Below are positions 50,710 to 62,611 of a DNA stretch of 64,000 bases, one piece after another (the first letter of the stretch is position 1; each line of letters begins with the position of its first letter). The notes beneath the pieces were generated by a model. That model searched no databases. It saw only the letters and a program-made list of their open reading frames with translations, and was not told where the DNA came from. A program made the translations under genes and the position numbers. This stretch comes from Lineus longissimus. Its lineage: Eukaryota > Nemertea > Pilidiophora > Heteronemertea > Lineidae. The stretch is taken from assembly GCF_910592395.1 (NCBI RefSeq), contig NC_088326.1, positions 12,591,001 to 12,655,000 of the forward strand, written 5' to 3'.

Positions 50710-52824
50710 TTGTCGTGCAAGATAGGGGCATCACAGCGATGTTTACCTGTGCTGCAAGAAACTGCATTGAACATGTACGGCAGATCAAAAGATGCCTTTA
50801 GTTAGGTTTTTCTTTATTCAGCTGCAGATCGAGGATAAAATTTAACGATGTATCACATTAGCTATGCTTATTTTCATGCTTCACCCATCAACTTCTTTGT
50901 GCACACTGTTACCGTCGACAACACCGGAACACCGTATCCTTTTTTACCAAGCATTCATCTTATCAGCCTCGCTTTAAGCAAGAAATGCGTTTCCGGTAAA
51001 ATCGTCAGATCTCGGTTTTATTGAAATCTAATTTTACCCTTGGTAATGGGTACGTTCAGAATAGTTCGCTCTTCTTCTTCTTCGGTGGTAGTCCTGATTT
51101 CAATGTCATTTTCAGAGAGGAAAACTCACCATTTGTACTTTCCAATGCCCGTTACCTTGGTTTAGATTGAGAACTGGTATTCTACACAAAACCAGGCAGT
51201 GCATACCACGAGGAATCCCACACGTCTCGTTCCAGGTTGGCATGCGGGACCGATTGCAGAAGGCAATGTATTGCAAAAGGATCGGTGCCTTTGATGGGCA
51301 CTTCACGATAGTGACGAACACAACTGAGTCAAAGGGAACATTGCTTTTTCCTTTCCATCCCTCCCATGATGAATTGATCCAAATTGATGGCAAACATGTA
51401 GCTGCTGGGCTACTGTAAACAGGTTAATTTTCACAGTTCATGACAGCTCTCGAAAAAGTCTTCGATCGGTGAAACTAGAATATTTTTGTTTCATACGAAC
51501 CCGTTCACCCGCGAGTAGGACAAGATTTGAATTTTAGCAAACATTTGTCATATGCGACAACATATTTGAAATACAAATTAAGAGAGTTTTGAAGGAACAA
51601 AGGCATTTTTCTCCCAGGAACTGTTTTTTTCGTGCCAGAGTTGAAATTAAGTCTGAAAATTGCAGGAATTCGACATCGTTCAAGTAACACGAACAAGGAT
51701 GGGTTGGTGGGACAACCTTTTGTGCATTGTGCCTGAATATTTCAGTGGAATTTCACCAAATTCACTTCCAGCAGAAATATGCGAAACTCAAAATCACTGT
51801 TAAACAAAAGGCAGTTTTCGACACTTTATGGTGTATCTCTAAACTCTGATCACATGCGACGAATTTCCTTGAATTCAGGCTAAATGTTGAAACTGGCGAA
51901 TGCCATCATTGATGAGCTTAACATAGTTGGCTTTTAAGGATTAAAGGTGAACCTAACACTCTGGCCTTGTCCAACACTTCTATTAGTATGGGCCACTTCT
52001 GAATCAGTGAATAAAAAAACAACGTTATTTATCAAATACTAAAGTCGTCAGTTAACCTTACTAGTATGATCCGGCTACCCTACTTTGGCCCCACCAACAG
52101 CCACCCGATCTGCAGATCTTTTTTTCCGCAAACCGGCTACAGTTTCATCAGAGGTGACAGCTCCTGCGAGTCAAATAATAAAAAACATATTGTAGCGACG
52201 AAAAATGGATAATTCACAAGGTAAGACGATATAGCTCTTCTCTCTTTGTCAAATTGCTGGCGATATGAAATTGATATTTGGCGTGAAGGTGCGAGATGCG
52301 CGTGAAGCACTGGTACACGAAGATCGAAATTCCAACCCAAATGACAGCACTCATAAAAGATAATAGAAGGTTTTCAACTGCAAAATAAGTTTGACGACTG
52401 ATGCTACACTGCGCTAATGCATCAGTCAGTGTATATTGTAGTGTGTACATTGATACATTGCTCAAGGTATTTTGGTTTTGCAACGTTTTCTACTGACATT
52501 GTTGCTAATTCAAATGCAATCACTTTGGAACGTCAATTGAATATTTCGGATACACGTTTTTAATAATCGATCACGGTGATATTGATCATGCAATTTTTAT
52601 AACCTGATTATCATCATACATCAATGACAAATCAATAATTTGAGACTTGACAAAACGGCTTTGTTGCTAAAACTGGCAGACAATTCACCCAAAAAAGCAA
52701 ACAGAATTGTTTTTCCCCCACTGCTGTGTAGCAAGTTAGAATCATAACTATTCGGATATGATTATCGGGAAGTTCAATGAGAGTATCGTGAGGCTACGTG
52801 TTTACTCCGTGAGTACACAATATG

Positions 52825-52942
52825 GGGTGATATGAATAAAGACTAGCAAATGCTTTTATCTAAATCTCCATGTACATTTACACTTGGCCTTCCTGTACAA
52901 AACCAGAGTAAAAGCATTTGCTAGTCTTTATTCATATCACCC
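52825..52942. mobile_element. 118-bp MITE, GGGTGATATG family, copy 2
   Basis: Same length and near-identical to 46597-46714, with inverted ends GGGTGATATG...CATATCACCC. The flanking triplet here is ATG on both sides (52822-52824 and 52943-52945), a different 3-bp target duplication from copy 1. Confidence 0.92.
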
Positions 52943-53252
52943 ATGGAGTACAGGGCGGCCTAGGCCAAGCAACAAGACATAGTGGGTAGCTTTTACAAAC
53001 ATATCTTTCAGAAGATTTTGACGGAGATTTAGCAAGCTGACGGGACACGGCCAAGGCCGAGTATTCGGTAGTGTTTGTGATGTGCATTTGGATCTTCTAC
53101 CAATTAAATCTTGTGCCCCTGTTGCACAATCGAATGCGAGGCCATTTCCCTGCTGGCACCGTTTAGTATTATCCGAGTAAAAGCTGCCCGAGAAGCACTG
53201 TGGAAACCTCGCTATCAAGGACACTAGTTTAGGTCCTAAATTGGTTTGTTTC

Positions 53253-53340
53253 CATTATTGGACCTCTCTAAGCAGGACACCTCTCTATAAAGGATAGCAC
53301 TTGTCTGTTACAAGGGTGTCCCTGATAGAGAGGTTTTACA
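53253..53340. repeat. Inverted repeat with pogo/Tigger-like end
   Basis: The right end, read on the minus strand, is TACTGTAAAACCTCTCTATC followed by AGGGACACC. The left side has GGACCTCTCTAAGCAGGACA and a second CACCTCTCTATAAAGGA. Ends of the form CAGTAnAACCTCT are typical of pogo-like Tc1/mariner elements. A similar single end lies at 6950. Confidence 0.45.
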
Positions 53341-54329
53341 GTATAACGTCCGGGCGGTAACGTCTCAACACGACTAATCGGACTTCTATGCATTATGAGA
53401 CCCGGGCAGTACTAAATTTGCGTGGCTGGGTTGCTTAAAAATCATGTAAGCTTCAACGGAGGCCTTAAGTCTCAACATGAAATCTTGAATAGGACATCCT
53501 GGGGGAGTTAACATGTCTAAGGTTACTTAACGTAACTGTTTGGGATGTGAAGTTTGTGCAACATTTGAAAAACTTGGCCTATAGTGACGAAATGTAATTC
53601 TCATCAAAATAACAACTATATCTTTTTTATTTTTTATCTATTTACTGTGTTCTTACTCGACCTTTGGATGGATCCTCAGCTAACATGGCTAATTATATCT
53701 GATCTTCAAATTACATGTACTACAATGAATGGATGCATAACATATTTTGGAGAAATTCTCGTCGGTGATCAAACTCACTTTGCCATCCCGGAACCTCGTC
53801 ATATCTCCAACTAAGTCCTGGTTGTTGTTCTAATACAAAAGAGAGTTCAGTTGGTATCATATGCACAGGACGGTTGTGTTGGTGCAGCCTATTCGTTTTT
53901 GCAACTAAACTGGGTATTATACAAACATTTCGGTACTGAATTCATCTTGTAAAGGTCCTGTAGACGTGTCCAGCTCCTGTTACTACGTGGCCTGCACAGA
54001 AATACGAAGACTAGGACTACTGCTAAACAAGGAGACTACTGAACCAGAGAATGACGTAAAATGGACTTGTTGTAGCAACGAATTCTCGCGAGACTACCCG
54101 AGATGTTAAGATTGATATGGCTGTGATATTATTGGTCCTCGCGAGGATAGCTGTCGACAACATCAATGAAAATGTTCTTAATTGCGTTGACACTGCTAAC
54201 GTGCTTCTTGATGCATCCTTGCACCTGCGATGCGAATTTGACCAAACAGGGTTAGTGGCCCTAAGATATAATGCGACTGCTTCTGAATTGGTTTGTTGGC
54301 ACTGTAGTGCGTTTCTACTCTGCTCGTTA

Positions 54330-54690
54330 CTAGAGTGTGATTCTACAGTGATGTCGAAAGTAGAGCGTGATTCTATTCTGTCATTGTCTCTTGTGTCGAA
54401 AAGAGAGCACGGTCGGACTCTACTGTCACAATTAGAGTGCGATTCTGCTCTATTGTCAAAACTAGAGTGCAATTCTACTCTGCTGTCGAAACTAGAGTGT
54501 GATTCTACACTGTTGTCTGAACTAGAGTGCGATTCTTCTCTATTGTCAAAACTAGAGTGAAATTCTACTCTGCTGTCGAAACTAGAGTGTGATTCTACAC
54601 TGTTATCTGAACTAGAGAGCGATTCTTCTATCAACTTCTGTCGAAACTAGAATGCGATTCTACTCAGTTCTCGGAACTAAATTGCTATCT
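54330..54690. repeat. 30-bp minisatellite with 90-bp higher-order unit
   Basis: The 30-bp unit is built on AAACTAGAGTGTGATTCTAC with CTG(C/T)TGTC. Three variants form a 90-bp block that is repeated once almost unchanged. Because 30 is a multiple of 3, long frames open on both strands: plus 54117-54560 with a LLSKLECDST-type decapeptide, minus 54023-54634 with SHSSFDSRVE. Neither has other support as a protein. Confidence 0.85.
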
Positions 54691-55376
54691 AGATCTTCTT
54701 TGAGAGTGATGTTAATCAATTCTCGATAACAGTCGGCTATCTTGTTCAGTTTTCGGTACCAGAGTGAGATTTTACTCAGTTCCCGAAAACCCAGCACTGC
54801 TTGCAGACATTTCGTTCTTCAAATTGGATGGAACAGACAATACCGTAAGGTGATCATTGAAAGGCGCGACCAGGATTTTCATACCAATATACCAATTGGT
54901 TTTTGATGATGATGCTGTACTTATTTTGCAATTGACACTTATGGTCTTCGTCCGTCTTGCCAAGACTTCGAGGACTTAGATCCACGAAAAACATCTTGTT
55001 ATTTTATAATACTGGTCATTTAGAGCGGACAGCAGGTAGCAAAGTAATTGCTGGCTTCTGACAGCTCAGGTCTACTCTGAGCGTGTTCGTAGATAGCAAG
55101 CGGGGAATCAAACCACCGTGTGCTCAACCCAGCTTTGCAAGTGGGTTAGAGCCATATTTGTCCTATGGGAAAGGTCGGAAATTATACAGTTTATAGCTCA
55201 AATGCCCGGCTAAAATGACCGTGTGGGGTTCGAATGAGATATTGAATGTGTTGGTCGGTCAAAGTGTGTGAGCTTTTGTGAGTCCTTACAAATCAGTTTG
55301 TAAATGTGGAATGGTGTGCATGGTGTTCGATGAGTGATCGAGGGGACCAGTCAGATCATGTGAATTCTTCTTGCAG

Positions 55377-57533
55377 ACCCGATTTCAAAGGATCACCCTG
55401 CATTATTGTTGTTTTCAACGTGCCGTCTGGTTTCATATCTCAGAAAAGTCCTTTTTTAAATGATCGTACCCGTTTTCCTACTAATACTCTCCTGAGTGTT
55501 TTAAAGAATTTTGTTTTTCGGCGTACAAGGATTTTACAAAATGCAACATTCGTCGATTCATTGACCTTTGGCAGAGTCCTGTCACTTTATTCGCAACCCA
55601 GAGTCACAATAAGTGAGGTCCTTCTCAGGAGAAACACCTCCTTCTCTGTCACAGTATTTCTTAAGAAACACACCACATGCAAAAGGAGTGAACTCGTCTT
55701 CCAATATAGAGGACGTGATTTCTACTTAGAATTTCGAATTATGGGAAATAATTTACTCATGCTAATCGTTAAAGAATCACCCGAGTTATGTGCTCGTGCG
55801 GAAACCACGCATAGCAAACTCCGAGACAACAGATGGTGTCGTCTGGCCTTTGTCGTGGACCGAGAAGCAAATCCCTCCTTATATATTGACTATTACAAAC
55901 AAAAACTGAAATACACAACCTGTGGAACCAGATTAGAGGAGCGAAACTCAGGCCGAGTGGGAGTAATCTACTTCGGGAGTCAATTTAACGAATCTCGAAG
56001 CCATGAATTTTGTGGCCAAATGTCGACTATGGTGGTTTTTCCATTTGCGCTGACTGTTCAGCAGGTACGAAACTTGTGTCTGTTGAAACCATTGCCTCCG
56101 CAGCCGATATCAGGTAAACTCATAGTTTAGTTCTAACAGTCCAAGAGTTTAATCAACTATTTTGGCCCCTTCCTAACACTGTAGTTAAAACCATTCAGGC
56201 TTCGCCCAATACACGGTCTATTGTCTTTAATCAAAGCCCGCGACTAGGCCTTAATTCACATTTTCTATTGTCCTATCATAGCGTAACTAAATCTTGGTGA
56301 TTGACCCACCGACACAGCTTTATTGAGGGTCGATGGACCTGTAACGGCAAAGGCAAATGCACGTAATGTTAACGGGAGCACCAACAGGGACAGCCTTCGA
56401 ATGTTATCCAAGCCCTTGACGTACTGCAAACCGCCAAATTTCGTGCCAATCTATTTTTGCGATTCGTGAGAATCCCCCCCCCCAAAATAAAATTTTCCCG
56501 ATTTTTATTTTGACGGATGAAGAAATCACGATTTTTTCAAACACGCCTTTTGTTTCATGAAGTAAGTTCGTTCTATTTCAATGCAGTATATGGTTCGCTA
56601 CTACTGTTATTTTTGCTTTTTTAGAATATTGTGAAAAAAGTAAGCATATACATGTAGTATATTTCGAATTTAGATTTGGTGCGAAATGTGTTATAAGGGA
56701 GGTTTTGCAACCCTTACCAAGAGCTAGGCAGGAACGACAATGTACAAAGTAATATGTAGTATTTTATCGAGAAATGTCTTTAAAGAATTGCATGATTACT
56801 CGTACAACTAAGTAGGAAAGCCGATTTACGAGTGTTGTGTTCATAGTGAGTTTTCGCAAAGCCCCCGAAAGTCAACGCGAAGGCCTGTCCTGTTGTTTGA
56901 CATAGTTATCAGGAGATAGCCAATGGGATAGGCGTTCACTTTGGCATTTCGGGGCCGGGGATTTGCGAAAACTCCCTCTTGAATTTGCGCAGGACTTTAT
57001 GACACTAGAGACCTTCGTTCTACGTCGTTCGTATGTACATGGGTTGCGAAACCTGTCTAGTATGTCTGTGATAAAACCTGAAAGTGTTTTTGATTCCCTC
57101 TAAAACTGCGGGAGGTGTACATCTGTGTTGGATGAAACACCAAGAGAGCTTTTTTAGACGCTCAAAAACTGGCCTTTAGGTATTGGGGAAGGATCGGATT
57201 GGATAGGCTCTTTAGAGGGGGCAAAATGCCGCTTTCACTCTATTTTTGTTCCCCCTTTACCTATGTTTCACAGATAGAAACCTCTTATTCCACAAACAAG
57301 CTATCAATTTGTATCGCATGGAGTCTCATGATTCGCGTTCGGAGTTGGACTGTGTGATGGACTGTACGAGGCAAATGCACTGCGGAAGAGAAGGGTGCCT
57401 GGCCATCGCTTTTGATATAAGGTCTTCAAGATGTGGTACAGAAATCAGGCTCAGAGGACGGTGGAATCTCGACAAATTTCATTCAATTCAGCCGCTGATA
57501 CATCGATATTATTTGTCGTATAGAGCGGTGTAA
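55377..57533 (+). CDS. LamG-like plus PAN/Apple-like protein, last two exons (5' partial)
   Basis: Exon 55377-56113 begins after CTTCTTGCAG (one base completes a codon) and ends CAG|GTAAAC in phase 1. Exon 57274-57533 begins after TTTCACAG in matching phase 1 and ends in TAA. The first exon encodes ~245 residues with a LamG/concanavalin-like jelly roll: FSVTVFLKK, ELVFQYRGRDFYLEF, LRDNRWCRLAFVVD, LYIDYY, FCGQMSTMVVFPFALTVQQV. The last strand pattern recalls thrombospondin N-terminal-type modules. The second exon encodes a Cys-rich segment (LDCVMDCTRQMHC, CLAIAFD, RCGTEI) resembling a PAN/Apple fold, suggesting a secreted or cell-surface carbohydrate- or protein-binding protein. The first exon(s) and signal peptide were not found. 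A frame that starts at 55306 runs into the intron and is not used. Confidence 0.7.
56195..56345 (+). repeat. Dispersed repeat (copy in SLC22 intron 2)
   Basis: Diverged copy of 36195-36365, here in the last intron of the LamG/PAN gene. Confidence 0.5.
56846..56976. mobile_element. MITE-like element, CCCCGAAA family, copy 2
   Basis: The left end TTTTCGCAAAGCCCCCGAAA and right end ATTTGCGAAAACTCCC are inverted repeats. The interior shares GGCCTGTCC, GTTATCAGGAG and GGCGTTCA-type blocks with 10384-10510. It sits inside the intron 56114-57273. Confidence 0.7.
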
Positions 57534-60089
57534 TAGTATGATTATCCAGGCCAGTTAAAAAAATCCGCCAGCACTCTTTATTTTAAACTTATATGGATGA
57601 TTTTGAGAATCTGTTCAACAGAAATCTCGTAATTTCCGAAGTTAGAAATTTCGGTGACGAACACTTTTGAAAAATGCCTGTCATGGTATACGTAGTTTAT
57701 CAACTAGGACGACGAAAGCTGCAACATCTTGAGTCATCAGTGAAGTCATGATCGGTTGCAAAGTACTTTCGGTGTACCGATGCCCCCGCGAACCACTCCA
57801 TGCGCCACGACATTAGATGTTTAACCAACAAAACCTGCTCATGAATAAGTCAGCGCCTAAATGCAGCAGAGCAGTGATTATGGATAGAAAAACAAATATT
57901 TTTAAAATCCATATAATCGCGTGACCTTGATGTAACATTTCCAACTTTTGTTTTAAGCAGCATTACCGACGTTACTCACTCCAATAATTACGATCGGAAA
58001 TGTGCACCGCTTAATTGCAAAATCACAGTGATTTTATACAAAGAAGTCCATCGAATTGTTGATATCGAAAAACAGTAAATGCGTGGTGAGGTTAGCATGA
58101 CGGATGTCGCTGAACAACTTGTTGTTTTCCCATTAGGGCAGTGAATGCATTCAGGATAATGATCATAGTTTTCCAATGAACTGGTCAGATATTCTCAATA
58201 CGGATGACGAATACCAATTTGTTTCTAACCATTACGGCGTTAGTGTAAAATGTGTGGGCAACGCATGCTTACTCATAAATTTAAGGCTTGTTGTTTGAAT
58301 ACCCATTGGTCATGTTGGTGCGCATCCTCGATCATTGCGCATGACCGGAACTCTAGTTATTGATGACGTCATTCTGTCTCTGCTTGAATTCGGCATGTTG
58401 GCCACCGTTGCCTCCGCATGGCGCGACTAATATGACTTTCATGGCCTTAATTCACCCAAAGGAGTTACCTGAGTTGTTGTGCCCAATGCACTCATATCAA
58501 GGTTTGTCTCATACGAAATTCCCTGCAGCCGCGCCATCAGTACGCAGGTAACCATCCCGTATCTTCGCAGCTTCCCAAACCATTTATGTAAGGAAGTGAT
58601 GGGGCGGACTTGACCATTACTAGTGCGATCGGGAAGCCTTTATCAGGAAGACACTGGAAGCTGCATACATAAAATGACCAGGTATTTCCTGCTTTTGTAG
58701 ATTGATTTACGGGGTCTGGTCATTTGTTGAGACTATGTCCAGACAGAGCAGTCGCGGCCACCCGCTGCGAGCACCCGCAGTCACGGGGATCCCGCTATCT
58801 ATATGGCCGCCCACTATTCCTACAGAGACTCACCAGATCATTCAGGGTTCGCCAGAATAGAACGAAAGCCGCTGAAATTCTCCTCCATCAAAACCACACG
58901 AAATATTTTTTCCACGAATGACCCTGATATCTGATATTCCAACAGCTCAAAAACCTTTCTTTTTAAGAGTGTGTTGTTACATGTGCGTCATCTGCAAGGC
59001 TCTATCGAAGCTCAGAATTTGAAGAAGAAAATCTTTTTTGCTGGCTCGAGCCGACAGCAATTGCGGGCTGTGGCGAGAAACAATCTTATGTTTTATATTA
59101 GCCAGGACAACAGACATCATCTCTAAACCATTACCGCAACGCGACACGCCCGTAAGCAATTCGCTAAATTGAAAATTTTTGCCTCAACAAGGGAAATGGA
59201 ACATCTTTTTGACCTGTGCCCCAAAGGATTGTTACTTATTCTGCATTATCTTACGTAAACCAAGGAAAACTGTTGTTTTTCAATTTTGAAAAAGTTAATA
59301 ACATTACCGTGTACAACATGAGTGGTGGTGCACTTGTTCGCAACTGCCCATGGCTAGTTTGGAAATTAAGGTATCCGCATCAAAGATGCCCTCTCACGAT
59401 GCAGACAAAAAACATCAGTAGCGCCATGAATGGAATATTATGTGGAAAATGTTACGGAATGTTTGACGCCGGAGGTAATGTTGGTTGATGGCCTGAATTT
59501 GATTGTTTGGTATTCTAGGACATTTCCAACTTCTGCAACTTCGGCAACCCGCGCTTGTGCGATATGCTTTTCTCTCCAACCGTTAATACTGAAACCATTA
59601 CACCATTTACGACCAGGAACCTTGTCTCACCGGAGTTACTGCACCGTCATATTAGTATGTTGTCCCCGGTCATTGCGGAGTTATTCCGATGACCTCTTCT
59701 GTGCAATAAATTGTAAATAATTGTACTCTTGGCAATAAAGGAGAATAAGTACACATCCTTATGGTCAGTACTGCTTCCTATTGACATTGTCCCCATGGAA
59801 ACAGACATCTTGTATCGGATGCCGGAAATGAGGTATTGTGGGAGATTTGGTGACGTCATACCCGGTTGTTGGTTTGTGTTGACAGTGTTGTCATTGGCAT
59901 GAGAGAAGCGTCTGAATCAGAGAGGGTGACTGGAATATAGATAGTCATCTTGACCACCACAGATCTGTATCTTATCAATAACATATTCTAGATTTAAGGG
60001 GAGTATAAGACCATGAGGTTTGGGATGATAGATCATGAATCAAAGGAGTGATGGCCAGTTGGTACCGGTAGTATTTGTCTCGTAAACAG

Positions 60090-60383
60090 TTTTACGGCTA
60101 GATCTGGCCAAAGGTACTTGGCTGACCTCTCGTCACTGAACTGTAATAGTGTGATCACAAATAGTAACGTTACACACAGCCGTGGGCATAGTTGACCGGC
60201 TTTAGCTGACACCGTGAAAGAGCTTTGGTTAGACCAGAGTCGTTCAATCGAAGACTCTGGTTAGGCCTACCCCAAGGATGATCTAGTGTTGTGCAACACC
60301 ACTATCTTTTGGTAAATGTGATCTGGTCACATAATTCCGGAGTTAAACTAAAAACCTTTGGCCAGAACGATTTGAAAAACACT
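60090..60383 (-). mobile_element. GGCCAAAG-family repeat, fullest copy
   Basis: The termini TCTGGCCAAAGGTA (from 60103) and ACCTTTGGCCAGA (to ~60367) are inverted repeats about 265 bp apart, and similarity to the copy in SLC22 intron 10 extends slightly beyond both ends. An internal inverted pair AGACCAGAGTCG...CGAAGACTCTGGTTAGG is missing from the other copy. Confidence 0.75.
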
Positions 60384-60911
60384 TTAATAGTCGATGTCGG
60401 TTGTTTGGAAGCACATAAAGTGCCACGTTCCAAAATCTGCCGCGCTGGATCGGAGGGCAGAGCTTGAAGTACAAGAAATCTGCCAAGTTTGAATGGGCAG
60501 CTCGTAGCAGCAAAAATCACATAGTATGCTTTTTCTGCTCAGACAGACATAGCCTCATACATTATGTAAACCACATTTAGTACGGGGAATCACTACATAT
60601 ACTCAGCGTAGATTTTCTTCGGTGGGGGAAAATACCGGTTGACAGTCGGAATATGTCTGAATTGAAATAGATGTACTCCTGAGAGTGAGATCCGGCGACT
60701 AGCTACCCCAGGGGACGGACCATAATCACGAGGTGTGTGAAAAGTAGTAACGAGGTAGTTATGGTCCGGAGTGGCGTAAAAAGGTTGCTGTAATGTGGAA
60801 TTCTAACAATGTTGGTGATACCTTTACTGACGTGGCTCGATTGTCAATGACTTAAAGTAGGAGCGCAAATCACCGCTGTGGCGCTTGTAATAAAGTTTTT
60901 TTTCATATCTT

Positions 60912-60960
60912 TCTGGCCAAAGGTATAGTTTAAGTCAGGGATGTGACCAGTCATTTAGTG
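60912..60960. repeat. Partial GGCCAAAG-family end
   Basis: TTCTGGCCAAAGGT, then AGTTTAA and ATGTGACCAG in the same order as the terminus of the 60.1-60.4 kb copy. After that the sequence diverges. Confidence 0.5.
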
Positions 60961-61029
60961 AATGCCAATTTTAAGGGTGAGCTAGTGTCCGTGTTTTCAA
61001 GAGAATAGCCTCCCATTCACTTCAGTTTT

Positions 61030-61098
61030 AAAGAGTTCTGATTGCTTTACCTCGGATTTCAAGTTCTAGCCAAAATGGTGATGCCTATGGTCAACCCT
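61030..61098 (+). repeat. Dispersed repeat family R1, copy 3
   Basis: Contains AAGAGTTCTGATTGCTT, CGGATTT, AAGTTCTAGCCAAAATGGTG and CCTATGGTCAACCC. It combines features of the copies at 8436 and 11170. Confidence 0.55.
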
Positions 61099-61131
61099 TG
61101 GGGGAATACATTCACATGAAAAGCGCCATGC

Positions 61132-61354
61132 TTCGCACGCATGATACCGGTTCGCACGCATGATACCGGTGTGGCGGGGATAGTAGTCCTAGGGCTGATA
61201 GTCCATGTAACAATAGCCCGCATTGCTAAATGTTTTGGTTAGGGTTAGCGGTACAATAGATCATGCTGCTTAATTGGTCAAATACAATGCTACCGGACTA
61301 TGACTCCAGGGGGACTATATCCGCTGTCACACCGGTTCGCACGCATTATACCAG
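61132..61354 (+). repeat. 19-bp tandem repeat split by a MITE
   Basis: TTCGCACGCATGATACCGG occurs at 61132-61150 and 61151-61169, and a diverged third unit lies at 61336-61354. The 162-bp MITE f plus one CCGG sits between units 2 and 3. Confidence 0.85.
61170..61331 (+). mobile_element. 162-bp MITE, copy f
   Basis: TGTGGCGGGG...GTCACA, flanked by CCGG at 61166-61169 and 61332-61335. Since CCGG is the native end of the surrounding 19-bp repeat, it belongs to the target and not to the element. This fixes the true ends as TGTG/CACA. Confidence 0.93.
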
Positions 61355-62611
61355 TTTATCCATCACTGGTACAAAGATTTCGATTCTCAAACAATTCAGC
61401 CCCGGGTCTTCAAGACCGCTAACAAAGAAAGCAACAATACAACAATTAGTTGCTATTTTTTACATATCACTTAGTATAACTCTGATGCAATTTGCAAGAA
61501 CCATTGTTCTCTGATTAAAACTGGGAGAGTCGATTGAGTTATTCACCGTGTCGATTGTAATCTAATGAAAGATTAGAGTGGCTGTTTTTTTAAGTGATCA
61601 GAGAAAAAGGATTTCTTAATTACATGAATCGTGGTGTGGAATGTTGAATTCAAACCAGAGTTGTAAACATTGTAGAAGCTTCGTATAGTGTTTTTCAGGT
61701 AGATCTGACCAAGAGAGTATGACTGTGTTAACCAATTGATATATAGTTAAGCCCCAAATGATACATCGATATGGATAATTAATGGATTCGCTCCTAAGGG
61801 ATATCGCGACTGGCTTGTTCAGGAAATCATCGTTATATGAGAATTTCTGAATTTCCTTTTTAGGCTGAATCCGACACTTTGCTCAAGTAATTTGGTTCGA
61901 TCAATGAGACCGGAAGTTGGTTACTTGTTGAGACATGTCTTCGCACAACAAGATACAAACGTCGATACCAGGGTCAATACCATCTCGTTCACGTCTACGA
62001 AAGGGTTATCGCCAATTCAGGTAATCCGATGATGGACTGGTCGTTATTTATTCTCTAGTGCGCAATGTAGAACGTCAACTATTTCAGTGTCGAACCAGAG
62101 GTCGGTCGGCAAAATTTAAAATATGAAAAAAATGGATCAAGTTTTTTGTAACACCCTGTATGTAGGTCAGTCCGAAATTTGCTTTGTTGATACTCAAGAC
62201 GCAAGTCTGTTACTTGTTTTCACTGTCCATACACGTCCTCCTTGTTGCTGGAGGATCCCTTTCTTGTCATCACCCATGCGTCAAATCAAATCGGACTCTT
62301 CGCGCTAAGCGAGCGAGGAACAAAAAGACAAAACGATGAAACGGAACACAATAGTGTAATCTTGTGATCCAGTTACGTCTCTGGAAGTCCAATAACACTC
62401 AACAGAAGGTGAGAGGAGGAAACGTGAAGCCAATCCTTGTGCTTGGCAGTTTCCATACAGGCAGTTCGCCTTTCGCAGAATTGGATCCTTCTGTACCGAA
62501 TAGTCGCTGACTTTTAGTTGTTTTGATAGATAAGGGAGAATGGGCCGAGATGGAGTTTGGTGGAGGGCAAGAACCTGTCGCTGACAAGCAGTCTCGGCCC
62601 AACGCAATTCG
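61355..62611. other. Non-coding interval
   Basis: No supported gene or repeat. Short open frames on both strands are unremarkable. Confidence 0.5.

Larger units (their letters stand above)
48741..55376. other. Non-coding interval with repeats
   Basis: No recognisable gene. It holds MITE e, a poly-G tract, a second 118-bp MITE, a pogo-like inverted repeat, and a 30-bp minisatellite. Frames at 49522-49950 (minus, 142 aa) and 51112-51393 (minus, 93 aa, ending near a GTGAGT donor-like site) are open but match nothing known to me. Upstream exons of the LamG/PAN gene may lie in the right part. Confidence 0.5.
57534..61029. other. Non-coding interval downstream of the LamG/PAN gene
   Basis: No supported gene. 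An open frame at 59216-59488 with several Cys and Asn residues ends near a GTAATG donor-like site but has no recognised family. GGCCAAAG-family repeats lie at 60.1-60.4 and 60.9 kb. Confidence 0.5.

Noticed and set aside
51112-51393. 93-aa minus-strand frame ending near a GTGAGT donor-like site
   Set aside because: The donor-like site is suggestive, but no acceptor-bounded exon chain or known motif could be established; left as unknown.
59216-59488. 90-aa Cys/Asn-containing frame ending at a GTAATG donor-like site
   Set aside because: It lies after the stop of the LamG/PAN gene, starts only with a GTG in this frame, and has no recognisable fold.
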